Shown: positions 24,703-33,645 of the stretch, in pieces | Layout of the letters: every line of letters begins with the position of its first letter | How positions within the stretch are numbered: the first letter of the stretch is position 1 | Assembly (NCBI GenBank): GCA_022764045.1 | Contig: JALERU010000062.1 | Coordinates: 1 to 64,000 of the forward strand | Source of the DNA: Clostridiales bacterium | Lineage (GTDB): Bacteria; Bacillota; Clostridia; Oscillospirales; Oscillospiraceae | Reading direction: 5' to 3' | Length of the DNA stretch: 64,000 bases | The notes under the pieces: generated by a model | Seen by the model: the letters and a program-made list of their open reading frames with translations, nothing else | Told to the model about the DNA's origin: nothing | Database searches by the model: none | Position numbers and translations under genes: made by a program

Positions 24703-25863
24703 TCAAGAGGTCAGGCCCTTTTTTACCAGCCGGGTGTTGATGGCCTGACGGGCCAAGGCGTAGAGGACGGAGCAGAGGGGGACGCTGATCAGCATCCCCG
24801 CCAGGCCAAAGGCGTTTCCGCCGATGGTCACTGCCACCAGGACCCAGATCCCTGGCAGCCCAACGGATTTCCCCACCACCCGGGGATAGATCAGGTTCCC
24901 CTCCAGCTGCTGGAGGATCACCACGAAGAGGACGAACCAGAGGGCCTGCACTGGACTGACCAAAAGGATCAGGAAGGCGCCCACCCCGATGCCGATGAAG
25001 GCGCCGAAAATGGGGATGAGGGCGGTAAAGCCGATGAGCACTGAGATCACCCCCGCGTAGGGCAGCCGGAAAAGGAGCATCCCCACGAAGCACAGGGAGC
25101 CCAAAATCACCGCCTCGGTGAGCTGGCCGGTGACAAAATTGGAAAAGGTCCGGTTGGTAAGCTGCCCCACCTCCAAGAGCCGGTTGGCCCACTTTTCTGA
25201 GCACAGAGCCCGGAGGACCTTGGTGGTCTGACGGCCCAGGGTCTCCTTTTGGGCCAGCAGATAGAGGGAGAACACCAGGGCCAGCACCAAGTTCACCACC
25301 AGGGAAAACAGGGAAGAGGTGATGCCGATGGTGGTCTGGATGGTGGAGTTGAGGAAGGCTTCGCCGTAGGTCTGGAGAAAGACCAGAATCCGTTCCTGAA
25401 TGGCCTCGGCGTCCAGGGAAAAGGCGGGCAGATGGATGGCATGGCTCTCCAGGAAAGCCACCAGGGAGTTCCACCAGGCCTCCAGTTGGACCAGACGGTC
25501 CGGGAGCATGGAGACGAAGTTCACCACGCTGTCCTTCAGAGCCGGCCCCACGATAAAGCACAGGGCAAAGAGCACACCGGCCACCAGCAGGGTGCTGACC
25601 AGCAGGCACACCGGGCGCTTGGCCTTTTCCTGCCTGGGGCCATATTTCTTGCCCCAGGCCCGCTGCCACCCCCGCTCCACCGGGCGCAGGAGAACGTTGA
25701 GCAGAAAGGCCAGGCACCCGCCCAGCACAAAGGGCAGGAAGAGGGCAAAGACGGAGGACAACAGCTTCCCCGCCTGGCCGGGATGGTTCAGTCCCCAATA
25801 GAGCACCAGGGCAAAGGTGATGAGCAAAGCCAGCTGCTTCATCGTTTTCCGATTGAGATTCAT
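24703..25863 (-). CDS. AI-2E family transporter (UPF0118 permease)
   Basis: A 386-residue membrane protein with about eight helices. The C-terminal family block reads LIPIFGAFIGIGVGAFLILL and ENLIYPRVVGKSVGLPGIWVLVAV-like sequence (QQLEGNLIYPRVVGKSVGLP), which is diagnostic. Members export AI-2 or act as Na+/H+ antiporters; substrate here unknown. N-terminal loop is basic (RAWGKKYGPRQEKAKR). Monocistronic with its own promoter. Confidence 0.93.
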   Translation of the reverse strand: MNLNRKTMKQLALLITFALVLYWGLNHPGQAGKLLSSVFALFLPFVLGGCLAFLLNVLLRPVERGWQRAWGKKYGPRQEKAKRPVCLLVSTLLVAGVLFALCFIVGPALKDSVVNFVSMLPDRLVQLEAWWNSLVAFLESHAIHLPAFSLDAEAIQERILVFLQTYGEAFLNSTIQTTIGITSSLFSLVVNLVLALVFSLYLLAQKETLGRQTTKVLRALCSEKWANRLLEVGQLTNRTFSNFVTGQLTEAVILGSLCFVGMLLFRLPYAGVISVLIGFTALIPIFGAFIGIGVGAFLILLVSPVQALWFVLFVVILQQLEGNLIYPRVVGKSVGLPGIWVLVAVTIGGNAFGLAGMLISVPLCSVLYALARQAINTRLVKKGLTS

Positions 25864-25905
25864 GGGACACCGCCTAATGAGCGTAAGGATGAAAGGAATT
25901 TAGTT

Positions 25906-25934
25906 ATTTTACAGGAAGCCTTTGGAAAAGTCAA
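25906..25934 (-). promoter_or_regulatory. Promoter of the AI-2E-type permease gene
   Basis: TTGACT (25929-25934), 17-nt spacer, TAAAAT (25906-25911) on the minus strand. Confidence 0.7.
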
Positions 25935-26108
25935 TCCTTTGGAGGCGTTGAGCAGGGCCACAGCATGTAACCCATGCCACTTCGTGTAAGCGTGGCGATT
26001 GTGTCCTGATACGACAAATCCCCTCCCGGTGGCGTTTCATGAGTTGCCCTTTCGAAAGAATAAATATTTGATAGGGCTTGGGAATACAGGGGAGGCACCG
26101 TGGTGCGG

Positions 26109-26693
26109 TTAGTAGAGCCCGGCGATCAAATCCACGCACCGGTCCAGACCCAGCGCGCCGCTGTCCAGGGAAATGTGGAAGTTTTTCGCCGCGCCCCATT
26201 CCAGGTCGGTGTAGAACTGATAATAGGCCGCTCGGCGGCGGTCTTTCTCCCGCAGGCGCTTTTCCGGGGCGGTGTCAGTTTCACCATATCGCTGGACGAT
26301 CCGTTTGGCCCGGATCGCCAGGGGGGCGTGGATGAAGACGGTCAGGCAGTCGGCCTGGTCCTTCAGGATGGCGTCGGCGCAGCGGCCGACGATGACGCAG
26401 GGCCCCTGCTGGGCCAGCTCCAGAATGGTCCTTCGCTGGATGGACCAGAGATAGTCCTGGTTGGAGGCGCCGGACAGGGAACGGCCCACCAGGGCGTTGG
26501 CAAACCAGCCGCTCCGGGGGGTGTCCTCGCCGGTTCTTCTGACGTAATCCTGGGAAAAGCCGCTTTTCTCGGCGATGGTTTCAATGAGTTCCTGATCGTA
26601 GCAGGGAATGTGCAGCCGCTGCGCCACGGACTTGCCAATGGTCCGGCCGCCGCTGCCAAACTCCCGGCTGATGGTGATGATGCGATGTTTCAT
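26109..26693 (-). CDS. Cytidylate kinase-like family protein
   Basis: A 194-residue P-loop protein of the cytidylate kinase-like (AAA_26) family. The N-terminus ITISREFGSGGRTIGKSVAQ is a modified Walker A with GSGGRTIGK, characteristic of this group and unlike true Cmk. Later motifs are CVIVGRCADAIL and KRLREKDRRRAAYYQFYTDLEWG, the latter a lid-like Arg/Lys-rich segment. The phosphoryl acceptor is unknown. It lies 4 nt downstream of the MATE gene at 26698 and is probably cotranscribed. Confidence 0.93.
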   Translation of the reverse strand: MKHRIITISREFGSGGRTIGKSVAQRLHIPCYDQELIETIAEKSGFSQDYVRRTGEDTPRSGWFANALVGRSLSGASNQDYLWSIQRRTILELAQQGPCVIVGRCADAILKDQADCLTVFIHAPLAIRAKRIVQRYGETDTAPEKRLREKDRRRAAYYQFYTDLEWGAAKNFHISLDSGALGLDRCVDLIAGLY

Positions 26694-26697
26694 GGGG

Positions 26698-28113
26698 TCA
26701 GGCCTCTCTTTCTCTCAGAATGGGGGCGGCCAGAGGGGCCACCTTGTTTTGATAGGTTCTTCGGAGGAGCAAGCAGGCGATGAGGGTGGAGAGAAGTTCC
26801 GCCGCCGGGAAGGTGAGCCACACCAGCCAAGCCGGGCTGCCCGCGCCCACCACCAACCGGGCCAGGACCCAGGCCAGGGGGAGCACAAAGAGAATCTGCC
26901 GGCAGACAGAAATGACCAGGGACTCCAGCCCGCTCTCCAAGGCCTGGAAGATCCCCTGGAAGGCGATGTTGGCCCCGGCAAAGAGGAAGCTAATGGAGAT
27001 GATCCGAATGGCGCTGATGCACAGCCCCTCGGTCTGGCCGGACAGACCGAAGAGATGGGCGAAGGGCGCGGCGAAAATCTCCAGCACGGCCAGGCCCAGC
27101 ACCATGATGGCCAGAGTGAAGCCCATGCCGTATTTCATGCCCGCCTGGATGCGTTCCCTGTCCTGCTTGCCGTAGTTAAAGGAGAGAATGGGCGTGATGG
27201 CGTCCCGCAGGCCGAAGGCGGCGAAGAGAATGAACTGCTGGATTTTATAGTACAGCCCATAGGCGGTTACCATAGACTCCCCCACCATCCCCAGGATCAG
27301 GTTCAGGCCGTAGGTCATAACGCTCATCAGGGCCTGGGCGATGATGGCTGGCAGGCCGATGGAATAGATCTCCCCGATGATCTTTTTGGAGGGCTTTATA
27401 TAGGACAGATCATTGGAAATGGCCGTGTTGACCTTCCGGTGGAAGAGCAGCGCCAGGGCCATAGAGACGAGCTGACCGAGAATGGTGGCGCAGGCCGCCC
27501 CCCGGACACCCAACTCAGGGCAGCCCAGCCAGCCGTAGATGAGGATGGGGTCTAAGACGATGTTGGTCAGGGCCCCGGCGATCTGGGCGACGGTGGAATA
27601 CATGGAGTGGCCGGTGGCCTGGAGGAGCTTTTCAAAGATCCCAAAGAAAACCATACCGAAGGAGACCACGCAGCAGATGCGCAGGTAATCCACCGCCATG
27701 GCATAGATCACAGGGTTTTGCGTCTGGGTGGAGATATAGAATTTCACCCCAAAGAGCCCGAACAGGCAAAAGACCACAAAGATGACAAAGCCCAAAAACA
27801 TGGCGTTGCCCGCCACCTGGCTGGCCTTTTCCCGGTTTCCCTGGCCCAGGCTTTTGGCCACCAGGGCGTTGGTACCCACGCCGGTGCCGATGCTGACGGC
27901 CACCATGAGCATCTGCATGGGAAAGGCCAGGGTCAGGGCGTTCAGGGCCAGTTCGCCGTTTTGCGCCATGTTGGAGACAAAGGCGCTGTCCACAATGTTA
28001 TATACCGCTTGGAGCATCATAGACAGGATCATGGGCAATCCCATGGACAGCATCAGCCGCCCCACGGGCATGGTCCCCAGCTTCAGGGGTTCTGTTTCTC
28101 GTTCTTGTTCCAT
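26698..28113 (-). CDS. MATE-family efflux transporter behind an attenuator-like leader
   Basis: A 471-residue, 12-helix MATE protein not closely similar to the one at 22001. The N-terminal bundle shows MLSMGLPMILSMMLQAVYNIVDSAFVS and SIGTGVGTNALVAKSLGQG; the second bundle has IGLPAIIAQALMSVMTYGLN. Export of a cationic drug or metabolite is likely. The ribosome site AGGAGGTACCT lies just before ATG 28113. Upstream a strong intrinsic terminator separates the only evident promoter from the gene, suggesting antitermination control. Followed by the kinase-like gene. Confidence 0.95.
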   Translation of the reverse strand: MEQERETEPLKLGTMPVGRLMLSMGLPMILSMMLQAVYNIVDSAFVSNMAQNGELALNALTLAFPMQMLMVAVSIGTGVGTNALVAKSLGQGNREKASQVAGNAMFLGFVIFVVFCLFGLFGVKFYISTQTQNPVIYAMAVDYLRICCVVSFGMVFFGIFEKLLQATGHSMYSTVAQIAGALTNIVLDPILIYGWLGCPELGVRGAACATILGQLVSMALALLFHRKVNTAISNDLSYIKPSKKIIGEIYSIGLPAIIAQALMSVMTYGLNLILGMVGESMVTAYGLYYKIQQFILFAAFGLRDAITPILSFNYGKQDRERIQAGMKYGMGFTLAIMVLGLAVLEIFAAPFAHLFGLSGQTEGLCISAIRIISISFLFAGANIAFQGIFQALESGLESLVISVCRQILFVLPLAWVLARLVVGAGSPAWLVWLTFPAAELLSTLIACLLLRRTYQNKVAPLAAPILREREA

Positions 28114-28142
28114 AGGTACCTCCTAATGTACTTTTTTGATGC

Positions 28143-28190
28143 AAAAAAGCGAACGCGCGCAAGTCCTTGCCTGGACTTACGCGCGTTCGC
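28143..28190 (-). terminator. Leader terminator (candidate attenuator) of the MATE gene
   Basis: A 17-bp stem GCGAACGCGCG(T)AAGTCC / GGACTT(G)CGCGCGTTCGC with a short loop and T6, located between the promoter at 28210 and the MATE ribosome site. The hairpin begins only about 13 nt after the expected transcript start. Confidence 0.85.
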
Positions 28191-28209
28191 TACACAGCAT
28201 TGCAGGAGT

Positions 28210-28239
28210 ATTATAGCAAATAAAAAACGAAAAAGTCAA
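28210..28239 (-). promoter_or_regulatory. Promoter in front of the MATE leader
   Basis: TTGACT (28234-28239), 18-nt spacer, TATAAT (28210-28215) on the minus strand. Confidence 0.75.
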
Positions 28240-28263
28240 CGGATTTTTTACAGAGGGAGGGAA

Positions 28264-28301
28264 ACAAAAAAACATCGGCATCCTGAAAGGATACCGATGT
28301 T
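28264..28301 (-). terminator. Terminator of tRNA-Leu(CAG)
   Basis: Stem AACATCGGTATCC / GGATGCCGATGTT (one mismatch) followed by T7 on the minus strand, directly behind the tRNA CCA end. Confidence 0.85.
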
Positions 28302-28389
28302 TGGTGCGCGAGGCGGGACTTGAACCCGCACGTGCGTATTGCACACTAGAACCTGAATCTAGCGAGTCTGCCAATTCCACCACTCGCGC
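28302..28389 (-). tRNA. tRNA-Leu, anticodon CAG
   Basis: An 88-nt class II tRNA with a long variable arm. Acceptor GCGCGAG pairs with CTCGCGC, then A and an encoded CCA. The anticodon stem CTAGA/TCTAG encloses TTCAGGT, giving CAG. The T-arm GCGGGTTCAAGTCCCGC is perfect. Confidence 0.96.
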
Positions 28390-28431
28390 ATTTCGCTCTG
28401 TTGAGGGAGTGCCTCGTTCAGTGCGAGATTT

Positions 28432-28460
28432 ATCTTAGCACAGGAGGTAGGAACTGTCAA
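28432..28460 (-). promoter_or_regulatory. Promoter of tRNA-Leu(CAG)
   Basis: TTGACA (28455-28460), 17-nt spacer, TAAGAT (28432-28437) on the minus strand. The second tRNA-Leu has the same TAAGAT. Confidence 0.75.
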
Positions 28461-28554
28461 GTGCTTTTTTCGATTTTTTTCAAAAAAAGAGAAGAATTTT
28501 CCCACTAAAACTGGTGGGGGACGCTGGCCGGGAGGCGCTTGCGGCGGCGGGGAG

Positions 28555-29184
28555 TTACTTGGTGCCGAAGATCCGGTCGCCGGCGTCGCCCAGGCCGGGG
28601 ACAATGTAGCCGTGGTCGTTGAGCTTTTCATCCACGGCGGCCACGTAGATCTCCACGTCGGGGTGGTCGGCCCGGATTCGCTGGATGCCCTCGGGGGCGG
28701 CCAGGATGTTCATCAGCTTGATGTTTTTCACGCCATATTCCTTCACAAACGCAATGGCGGCAGAGGCTGAGCCGCCGGTAGCCAGCATGGGGTCCAGGAT
28801 GATGACGTCCCGCTCGGCGATGTCCGTGGGCATTTTGCAGTAATACTTCACGGGATTCAAGGTGTCGGGGTCCCGGAAGAGGCCAATGTGGCCCACCTTG
28901 GCCGAGGGGATCAGGGTGAGGATGCCCTCTACCATTCCCAGGCCCGCCCGGAGGACCGGGACGATGGCCAGCTTTTTCCCGGCCAGCTGCTTGGTGACGG
29001 CTTTGGCAACGGGGGTCTGGATTTCCACGTCCTGAAGAGGGAGGTCCCGGGTGGCCTCGTAGCACATGAGGGTAGCGACCTCGCCGACGATTTCCCGGAA
29101 GTCCTTCACTCCGGTGTTCTCGTCCCGCAGGATGGAGAGCTTATGCTGCAGCAGGGGGTGATCCAATACGTGTACCATTTCCAT
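28555..29184 (-). CDS. upp: Uracil phosphoribosyltransferase
   Basis: A 209-residue pyrimidine-salvage enzyme that makes UMP from uracil and PRPP. The PRPP-binding loop reads [18 protein letters not shown], and the C-terminal [17 protein letters not shown] holds the uracil-binding GDAGDR. The frame could begin at TTG 29193, but ATG 29184 gives [16 protein letters not shown], which aligns exactly with the 209-residue family length, and AGGGAG is 11 nt upstream. Monocistronic between tRNA-Leu and tsaB. Confidence 0.97.
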   Translation of the reverse strand: MEMVHVLDHPLLQHKLSILRDENTGVKDFREIVGEVATLMCYEATRDLPLQDVEIQTPVAKAVTKQLAGKKLAIVPVLRAGLGMVEGILTLIPSAKVGHIGLFRDPDTLNPVKYYCKMPTDIAERDVIILDPMLATGGSASAAIAFVKEYGVKNIKLMNILAAPEGIQRIRADHPDVEIYVAAVDEKLNDHGYIVPGLGDAGDRIFGTK

Positions 29185-29256
29185 TTGTTCCAATTCTCCC
29201 TTTCTGTTTATTGAGGGCCGTGGGCTGGGGCCACGGCAAAATTGGGGGTTCTCTCT

Positions 29257-29976
29257 TTAAGGTTGGGGGCTTTTGGCGGCTTTTTCCCGTTCCAGCCGCT
29301 CCCGCTCGGCCTGGGACAGCCGGTGATAGACGGGAGTGAGCTGGTGGACGGGGACCGTCTGCCCAGCCCGGGCCAGCTCCAGGGCCATCCGGGCCACCCC
29401 CCAGGCGCTTTGCAGGCGGAGGTTGGGGGGCGCCAACCTGGCGGGGATTCCGGCGGCGGTGAGGGCGTCGTAGCAGAGCTGGGCGCCGTCCCCCACCACC
29501 AACTGGGTGGTCTGGGTGCCGGCCAGCTCCCGGACCAGATCCTCCAGGGCGATGGCCCGGTCGGGGGTCAGCCGGTGGGGACGGTGGCCGTCCACCCGAA
29601 AGCGGGCGTTGTAGACCTGGTGCCGGCGGGCGTCCATGGCGGCGCAGACTTCTCCGGAAAACCCGGCCAGGTTCCAGGCCATGGACTCCAGGGTGGAGCA
29701 GCCGGCGCAGGGGAGCTCCGCCCCCCAGGCCAGCCCCTTGGCAGTGGCCACGCCGATGCGCAGGCCGGTGAAAGAGCCCGGACCGGCGGCCACGGCGATC
29801 AGGTCCAGGTCCTTGGGGGTGAGGGAGCAGGCGGACAGCAGGCCCTGGGCCATGGGCAGCAGGGTCTGGCTGTGGGTGAGCCCGCTGTTTTGAAAGGTTT
29901 GCGCGATGAGGGTTTCCTCCTCACACAAGGCCACGGAAGCGGCCACGGCGGAGGACTCCAAGGCTAAGATTTTCAC
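29257..29976 (-). CDS. tsaB: tRNA t6A biosynthesis protein TsaB
   Basis: A 239-residue ASKHA-fold protein, partner of TsaD and TsaE in making N6-threonylcarbamoyladenosine at position 37 of ANN-decoding tRNAs. The N-terminus ILALESSAVAASVAL and the block IAVAAGPGSFTGLRIGVATAKGLAW are diagnostic. The C-terminus is Arg/Glu-rich. tsaE lies just upstream in the same direction, but family C element 2 and about 150 nt separate them. tsaD is not in the window. Confidence 0.95.
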   Translation of the reverse strand: MKILALESSAVAASVALCEEETLIAQTFQNSGLTHSQTLLPMAQGLLSACSLTPKDLDLIAVAAGPGSFTGLRIGVATAKGLAWGAELPCAGCSTLESMAWNLAGFSGEVCAAMDARRHQVYNARFRVDGHRPHRLTPDRAIALEDLVRELAGTQTTQLVVGDGAQLCYDALTAAGIPARLAPPNLRLQSAWGVARMALELARAGQTVPVHQLTPVYHRLSQAERERLEREKAAKSPQP

Positions 29977-30013
29977 AGAATTCTTCCTTTCCTTGGGAAA
30001 TTATACGATTTCT

Positions 30014-30123
30014 CCATTAAAGAATTTAATGTTTGAAATAGATGAGACGGGGAATCAGCCCATGGGGCTGATTCCAGGCGCGGTACGCGCCGTATTCCTG
30101 ATTAAAGTATTTAATCAGGAATT
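30014..30123 (+). repeat. Family C hairpin cluster, copy 2
   Basis: Hairpin CATTAAA/TTTAATG, then GATGAGACG (core 30042-30049), then three perfect hairpins: GGAATCAGCCC/GGGCTGATTCC, GGCGC/GCGCC around GGTAC, and ATTCCTGATTAAA/TTTAATCAGGAAT. It separates tsaE from tsaB, both on the minus strand. Confidence 0.7.
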
Positions 30124-30127
30124 CGTA

Positions 30128-30553
30128 TTAAAAACCGGGGCCGCGGATGGTGAGGACCCGCTGGTTCTCGGTCTCGCCCCGGCGGATATCCACATAGACG
30201 GTGTCGGGCTCCAGGGCGTCCCGGATGTTTTCGCTCCACTCCACGGCGCAGATCCCCCCCCGGCGGAGGAAATCCTCCCATCCGATGTCGAAGAGATCGT
30301 CGGCGCCGGAGAGGCGGTACATGTCGAAGTGGAACAGAGGGAGCCGCCCGCCTTCATACTCGTTGACGATGGTGAAGGTGGGGCTGGTGACCCGCTGGGA
30401 GATCCCCAGGCCCCGGGCCATCCCCCGGACAAAGGCGGTCTTGCCCGCGCCCAGGTCGCCGGTGAAGGCGACCACGGTCCCGGGGGCCAGGCGGCCCACC
30501 AGTGCTTGGCCGATGGCCTCGGTTTCCTGTTCGTTTGCGGAATGTCGTTCCAT
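30128..30553 (-). CDS. tsaE: tRNA t6A biosynthesis ATPase TsaE
   Basis: A 141-residue P-loop ATPase. Walker A is GDLGAGKTAFVRG at about 32-44, then the family motif SPTFTIVNEYEGGRLPLFHFDMYRL, and VEWSENI near the Walker B-like site. It drives turnover of the TsaB-TsaD complex. Followed by family C element 2, which starts 5 nt from its stop. Confidence 0.96.
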   Translation of the reverse strand: MERHSANEQETEAIGQALVGRLAPGTVVAFTGDLGAGKTAFVRGMARGLGISQRVTSPTFTIVNEYEGGRLPLFHFDMYRLSGADDLFDIGWEDFLRRGGICAVEWSENIRDALEPDTVYVDIRRGETENQRVLTIRGPGF

Positions 30554-30736
30554 GGGGAACCGCTCCTTTCCCAGGGGGCGATGGGAGGCCCCCAGGCAGA
30601 TTGGCTATATTTTAGCATAAAATGAGCCCGGTTGCACCCCTCCGCGACAAAATTTATGGTTCTTTCGGGCTATGATGGAGAGAGAAATTTCACGGCGGGG
30701 GACAAGCCCCGAAAACCCGGAAAGGAGGAGAGGTCC

Positions 30737-31864
30737 GTGAGACGGACAAAAGGGGAGTGGCCCCTCTTTGCCCTCTGCCTGGGGGCAGCCCTGTATGGCC
30801 TGGCCCTGATCTTCAGCGCCACCCGCTATGACCAGGACCTCCATGGCCTGGTGGCCAAGCAGGCCGCGGCCCTGGGGGCGGGGGTGGTTTTGTGCCTGAT
30901 CCTGTCGGCCCTGGATGTGCGGCGGCTGCTGGAGAAGCTTTGGTGGCTGCTGCCGGTGGTCAATGTGGGGCTGCTGCTGCTGCTCATCCCCCTGGGGAAC
31001 GACGATGGCACGGGGAACAAAAGCTGGATCTCGCTGCCCGGCGGCCTGTTCAATCTCCAGCCGGCGGAGGTGGTGAAGGTGACCTTTGTGCTGCTGCTGG
31101 CCCTTCAACTGCGCAAGTTAAGGGAGGGGGGGCTGGACCGGCCCAAGGCGGTGCTGGGGCTTCTCCTCCATGTGCTGGCCCTGTGCGGCCTGCTCTATGG
31201 GGTCTCCGGGGACATCGGCATGGTGGCGGTGTATCTGGCGGTTTACTTCGTTATGCTCTGGTCGGCGGGGGTCCACCCCCTGTGGCTGGCGGGGGAGCTG
31301 GCCGCCGGGGTGGGGGCGGTGGTGGTCCTCTGGCCCCGGCTGCCGGAGTATGTACGGATGCGGTTCCAGGTGGTTCTGGACCATGAGCTGGACCCCTTGG
31401 GGAAGGGCTTTCAGCAGGCGCGGAGCCTTCTGGCCATCGGCTCCGGCCAGGCCACAGGCCAGGGATATCTCCGGGGGACCCAGACCCAAAGCCTCTCCCC
31501 CTCCTCCCTGCCCGCCCGGCACACGGACTTTATTTTCGCGGTGGCGGGGGAGGAGCTGGGCCTGGTGGGCTGCCTGGTGATCCTGGCGCTGCTGGGGGCC
31601 ATCCTCTTCCGGTGCGTGTGGCTGGCCCACCGGAGCCGGGACCCCCTGTTCGCCGGCGTTGCCATGGGGGTGGCGGGCGCCTTTGGGGCCCAAGTGATTT
31701 TGAACATTGGAATGTGCCTGTATGTGGCCCCGGTGGTGGGAGTGACGCTGCCCTTTTTCAGCTACGGCGGCTCCTCTCTGCTCATGTCCTTTGCTGCCGT
31801 TGGAGTGGTCATGTCCATGAAAAAGGAAGCCCTGCCAGGAAGCGGCAACTGGCCGGGGGGATAA
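30737..31864 (+). CDS. SEDS-family peptidoglycan polymerase (FtsW/RodA/SpoVE type)
   Basis: A 375-residue protein with about ten membrane helices. SEDS hallmarks include GNDDGTGNKSWISLPGGLFNLQPAEVVKV, the RMRFQVVLDHELDPLGKGFQQARSLLAIGSG loop, ARHTDFIFAVAGEELG with the catalytic-region Asp, and a C-terminal LPFFSYGGSSLL. It polymerises lipid II glycan chains with a class B PBP that is not seen nearby. An open frame starts at 30632, but GTG 30737 has AAAGGAGGAG at ideal spacing. FtsW, RodA and SpoVE cannot be told apart from sequence alone. Confidence 0.94.
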   Translation: MRRTKGEWPLFALCLGAALYGLALIFSATRYDQDLHGLVAKQAAALGAGVVLCLILSALDVRRLLEKLWWLLPVVNVGLLLLLIPLGNDDGTGNKSWISLPGGLFNLQPAEVVKVTFVLLLALQLRKLREGGLDRPKAVLGLLLHVLALCGLLYGVSGDIGMVAVYLAVYFVMLWSAGVHPLWLAGELAAGVGAVVVLWPRLPEYVRMRFQVVLDHELDPLGKGFQQARSLLAIGSGQATGQGYLRGTQTQSLSPSSLPARHTDFIFAVAGEELGLVGCLVILALLGAILFRCVWLAHRSRDPLFAGVAMGVAGAFGAQVILNIGMCLYVAPVVGVTLPFFSYGGSSLLMSFAAVGVVMSMKKEALPGSGNWPGG

Positions 31865-31916
31865 GGGCGCGGGCTGGAGACAGACTAAGGGCAATTCCAA
31901 TGAGGAGGTCATTCCA

Positions 31917-32903
31917 ATGGCACAGTCTCGCTTTTTCCGGCGGCTGGGATTCCTTTTGGTCCTTGCTGCCTTTTCTGTTTCCCTGGCCCTGCCGGCCTTT
32001 GCACTGTTTGACATGGACGACGGCGTGACGGGGGAGAACTCCCTTCCCATCGCCGAGAATTTTTCCCTGACCACCTACCGGGACGTGGCGGTGAACGCCA
32101 GCTTTTCGGCGGTGGACCCCGAGGGAGATCCGCTGACCTTTCGGGTGACCAAGCACCCCGCCCGGGGGTCTGTGACCCTCGCGGAGGAGGGCTCGGCCCG
32201 GTTCACCTACACCCCCTATGAAAACAAAACGGGGAAGGACTCCTTCACCTACGTGGCCGTGGATGGGGAGGGCAACGTCTCCCAGCCGGCGGAGGTTTCC
32301 GTGAAGATTGAAAAACCCGACACCCAGGTCACCTATGCCGACCTGGACGGCAACCCCGCCCACAAGGCGGCCATCGCCCTGGCCGAGCATGAGATTTTCG
32401 TGGGGGAAAAGATGGGGGAGACCTGGTTTTTCCGGCCGGACACCCCTGTGACCCGAGAGGAATTTTTGGCCATGGCCATGGAGGCGGTGGGGCTGGAGGC
32501 CCTGCCCCAGGAGCTCTCCACGGGCTTTGCCGACGACGATAGTATCTCCGCCTGGGCCAAGCCCTATGTGGCCTCGGCTCTGCGGGCGGGAATGGTCCAG
32601 GGGACCGACGCCGGCGGCCGGGGGGCGACCTTTACCCCTGGGCGGGTCATCACCCAGACCGAGGCGGCGGTGATGCTCAACCGGCTGCTGCGGGTCTCTG
32701 ACGTGGCGGCCAGGGGGAACCTGGCCCAGGACGCCGCCCCCACCTGGGCCTATCAGTCGGTGGTCAACCTGGAGGCCGTGGGGGTGCTGTCTGCCGAGAC
32801 CGACGGCTCCCTGTCCCTCAGCGATACCCTCACCCGGGGCCAGGCTGCACAAATGCTGCTGTCGGCCATGGAAGTGCTGGACTTTCGGGACAGAATTTGG
32901 TAA
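31917..32903 (+). CDS. Secreted SLH-domain protein with cadherin-like Ig domain
   Basis: A 328-residue exported protein. The signal peptide ends near ALPAFA (residue 29). Residues ~45-140 form a cadherin-like/Ig-type domain (AVDPEGDPLTFRVTKHP, GKDSFTYVAVDGEGNVS). Residues ~145-328 carry SLH repeats with VTREEFLAMAMEAVG, TQTEAAVMLNRLL and TRGQAAQMLLSAM. SLH domains bind pyruvylated secondary wall polymer, so it should sit on the cell surface. GAGGAGGTCATTCCA precedes the ATG. It lies 52 nt behind the SEDS gene and may share its transcript. Confidence 0.93.
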   Translation: MAQSRFFRRLGFLLVLAAFSVSLALPAFALFDMDDGVTGENSLPIAENFSLTTYRDVAVNASFSAVDPEGDPLTFRVTKHPARGSVTLAEEGSARFTYTPYENKTGKDSFTYVAVDGEGNVSQPAEVSVKIEKPDTQVTYADLDGNPAHKAAIALAEHEIFVGEKMGETWFFRPDTPVTREEFLAMAMEAVGLEALPQELSTGFADDDSISAWAKPYVASALRAGMVQGTDAGGRGATFTPGRVITQTEAAVMLNRLLRVSDVAARGNLAQDAAPTWAYQSVVNLEAVGVLSAETDGSLSLSDTLTRGQAAQMLLSAMEVLDFRDRIW

Positions 32904-32987
32904 ACTAAACACAGAAAACGTCTTTGACAACGGGTGGGGAGACGGGCTCACCGGGCTCCCCACCCCACAGAAGAAAGAGAGTACGCC

Positions 32988-33485
32988 ATGGAGCAAGCAG
33001 TGATCTACTCCCCTCTGGGCCCCCTGACTCTTTTCGCGGAAAACGGTCAGCTGACCGCCTTGGTATACGGCAATTATGGTACTTACGACGATATCCCCCT
33101 CTTTCGGGAGACCCGGCGCCAGCTGGGAGAATATTTTGCCGGCCAGCGGCAAACCTTTCAGCTTCCCATGAACCCCGGCGGCTCGGACTTCCAAAGAAGG
33201 GTCTGGAAGCAGCTGTGTGAAATTCCCTACGGCACCACCATCACCTACCGGGTGCTGGCCGAGCGGGTGGGGGCCCCCAAGGGCTTCCAGGCGGTGGGCC
33301 AGGCCAACGGGCGCAACCCTTTGCCCATCCTCATCCCCTGCCACCGGGTGGTGGCCGCCAACGGCACCCTGGGGGGGTACTCCGGGGGCCTGGAGCGCAA
33401 GCAGCTTTTGCTGCGGGTGGAGGGCGTGAAGGTGCCGCCCATCAAGCGCCCCAAAAAGAGAGACCGGAAGAAAGCCGAGGAGTAA
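32988..33485 (+). CDS. ogt: Methylated-DNA-protein-cysteine methyltransferase
   Basis: A 165-residue suicide DNA-repair protein that removes O6-alkyl groups from guanine. The active-site motif is ILIPCHRVVAANGTLGGYSGG, with the acceptor Cys in PCHRV. The helix-turn-helix PYGTTITYRVLAERVGAPKGFQAVGQANGRNPLP is intact. ATG 32988 is preferred over the longer frame because MEQAVIYSPLGPLTLF matches the family N-terminus and GAAAGAGAG precedes it. A Lys/Arg-rich tail (KRPKKRDRKKAEE) is extra. Confidence 0.96.
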   Translation: MEQAVIYSPLGPLTLFAENGQLTALVYGNYGTYDDIPLFRETRRQLGEYFAGQRQTFQLPMNPGGSDFQRRVWKQLCEIPYGTTITYRVLAERVGAPKGFQAVGQANGRNPLPILIPCHRVVAANGTLGGYSGGLERKQLLLRVEGVKVPPIKRPKKRDRKKAEE

Positions 33486-33518
33486 TGCCCTGCGGCTGAT
33501 GATCCTGTCACGGTTTCG

Positions 33519-33561
33519 AAAAAATCCTCGCCGCAGTGATAAACTGCGGCGAGGATTTTTT
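33519..33561 (+). terminator. Terminator of ogt
   Basis: Stem AAAATCCTCGCCGCAGT / ACTGCGGCGAGGATTTT with T6; nearly symmetric, so it could work both ways. Confidence 0.85.
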
Positions 33562-33645
33562 GGAAGCGGATGAGGGAGGACGTTGGGGGGCTCTGGCGTA
33601 GGGTGGCGACGGGATTCGCCTACCCACCGTTACTACCATATCGCC

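Noticed and set aside
23386-25044. 552-residue plus-strand frame
   Set aside because: Antisense to the deacetylase and permease genes.
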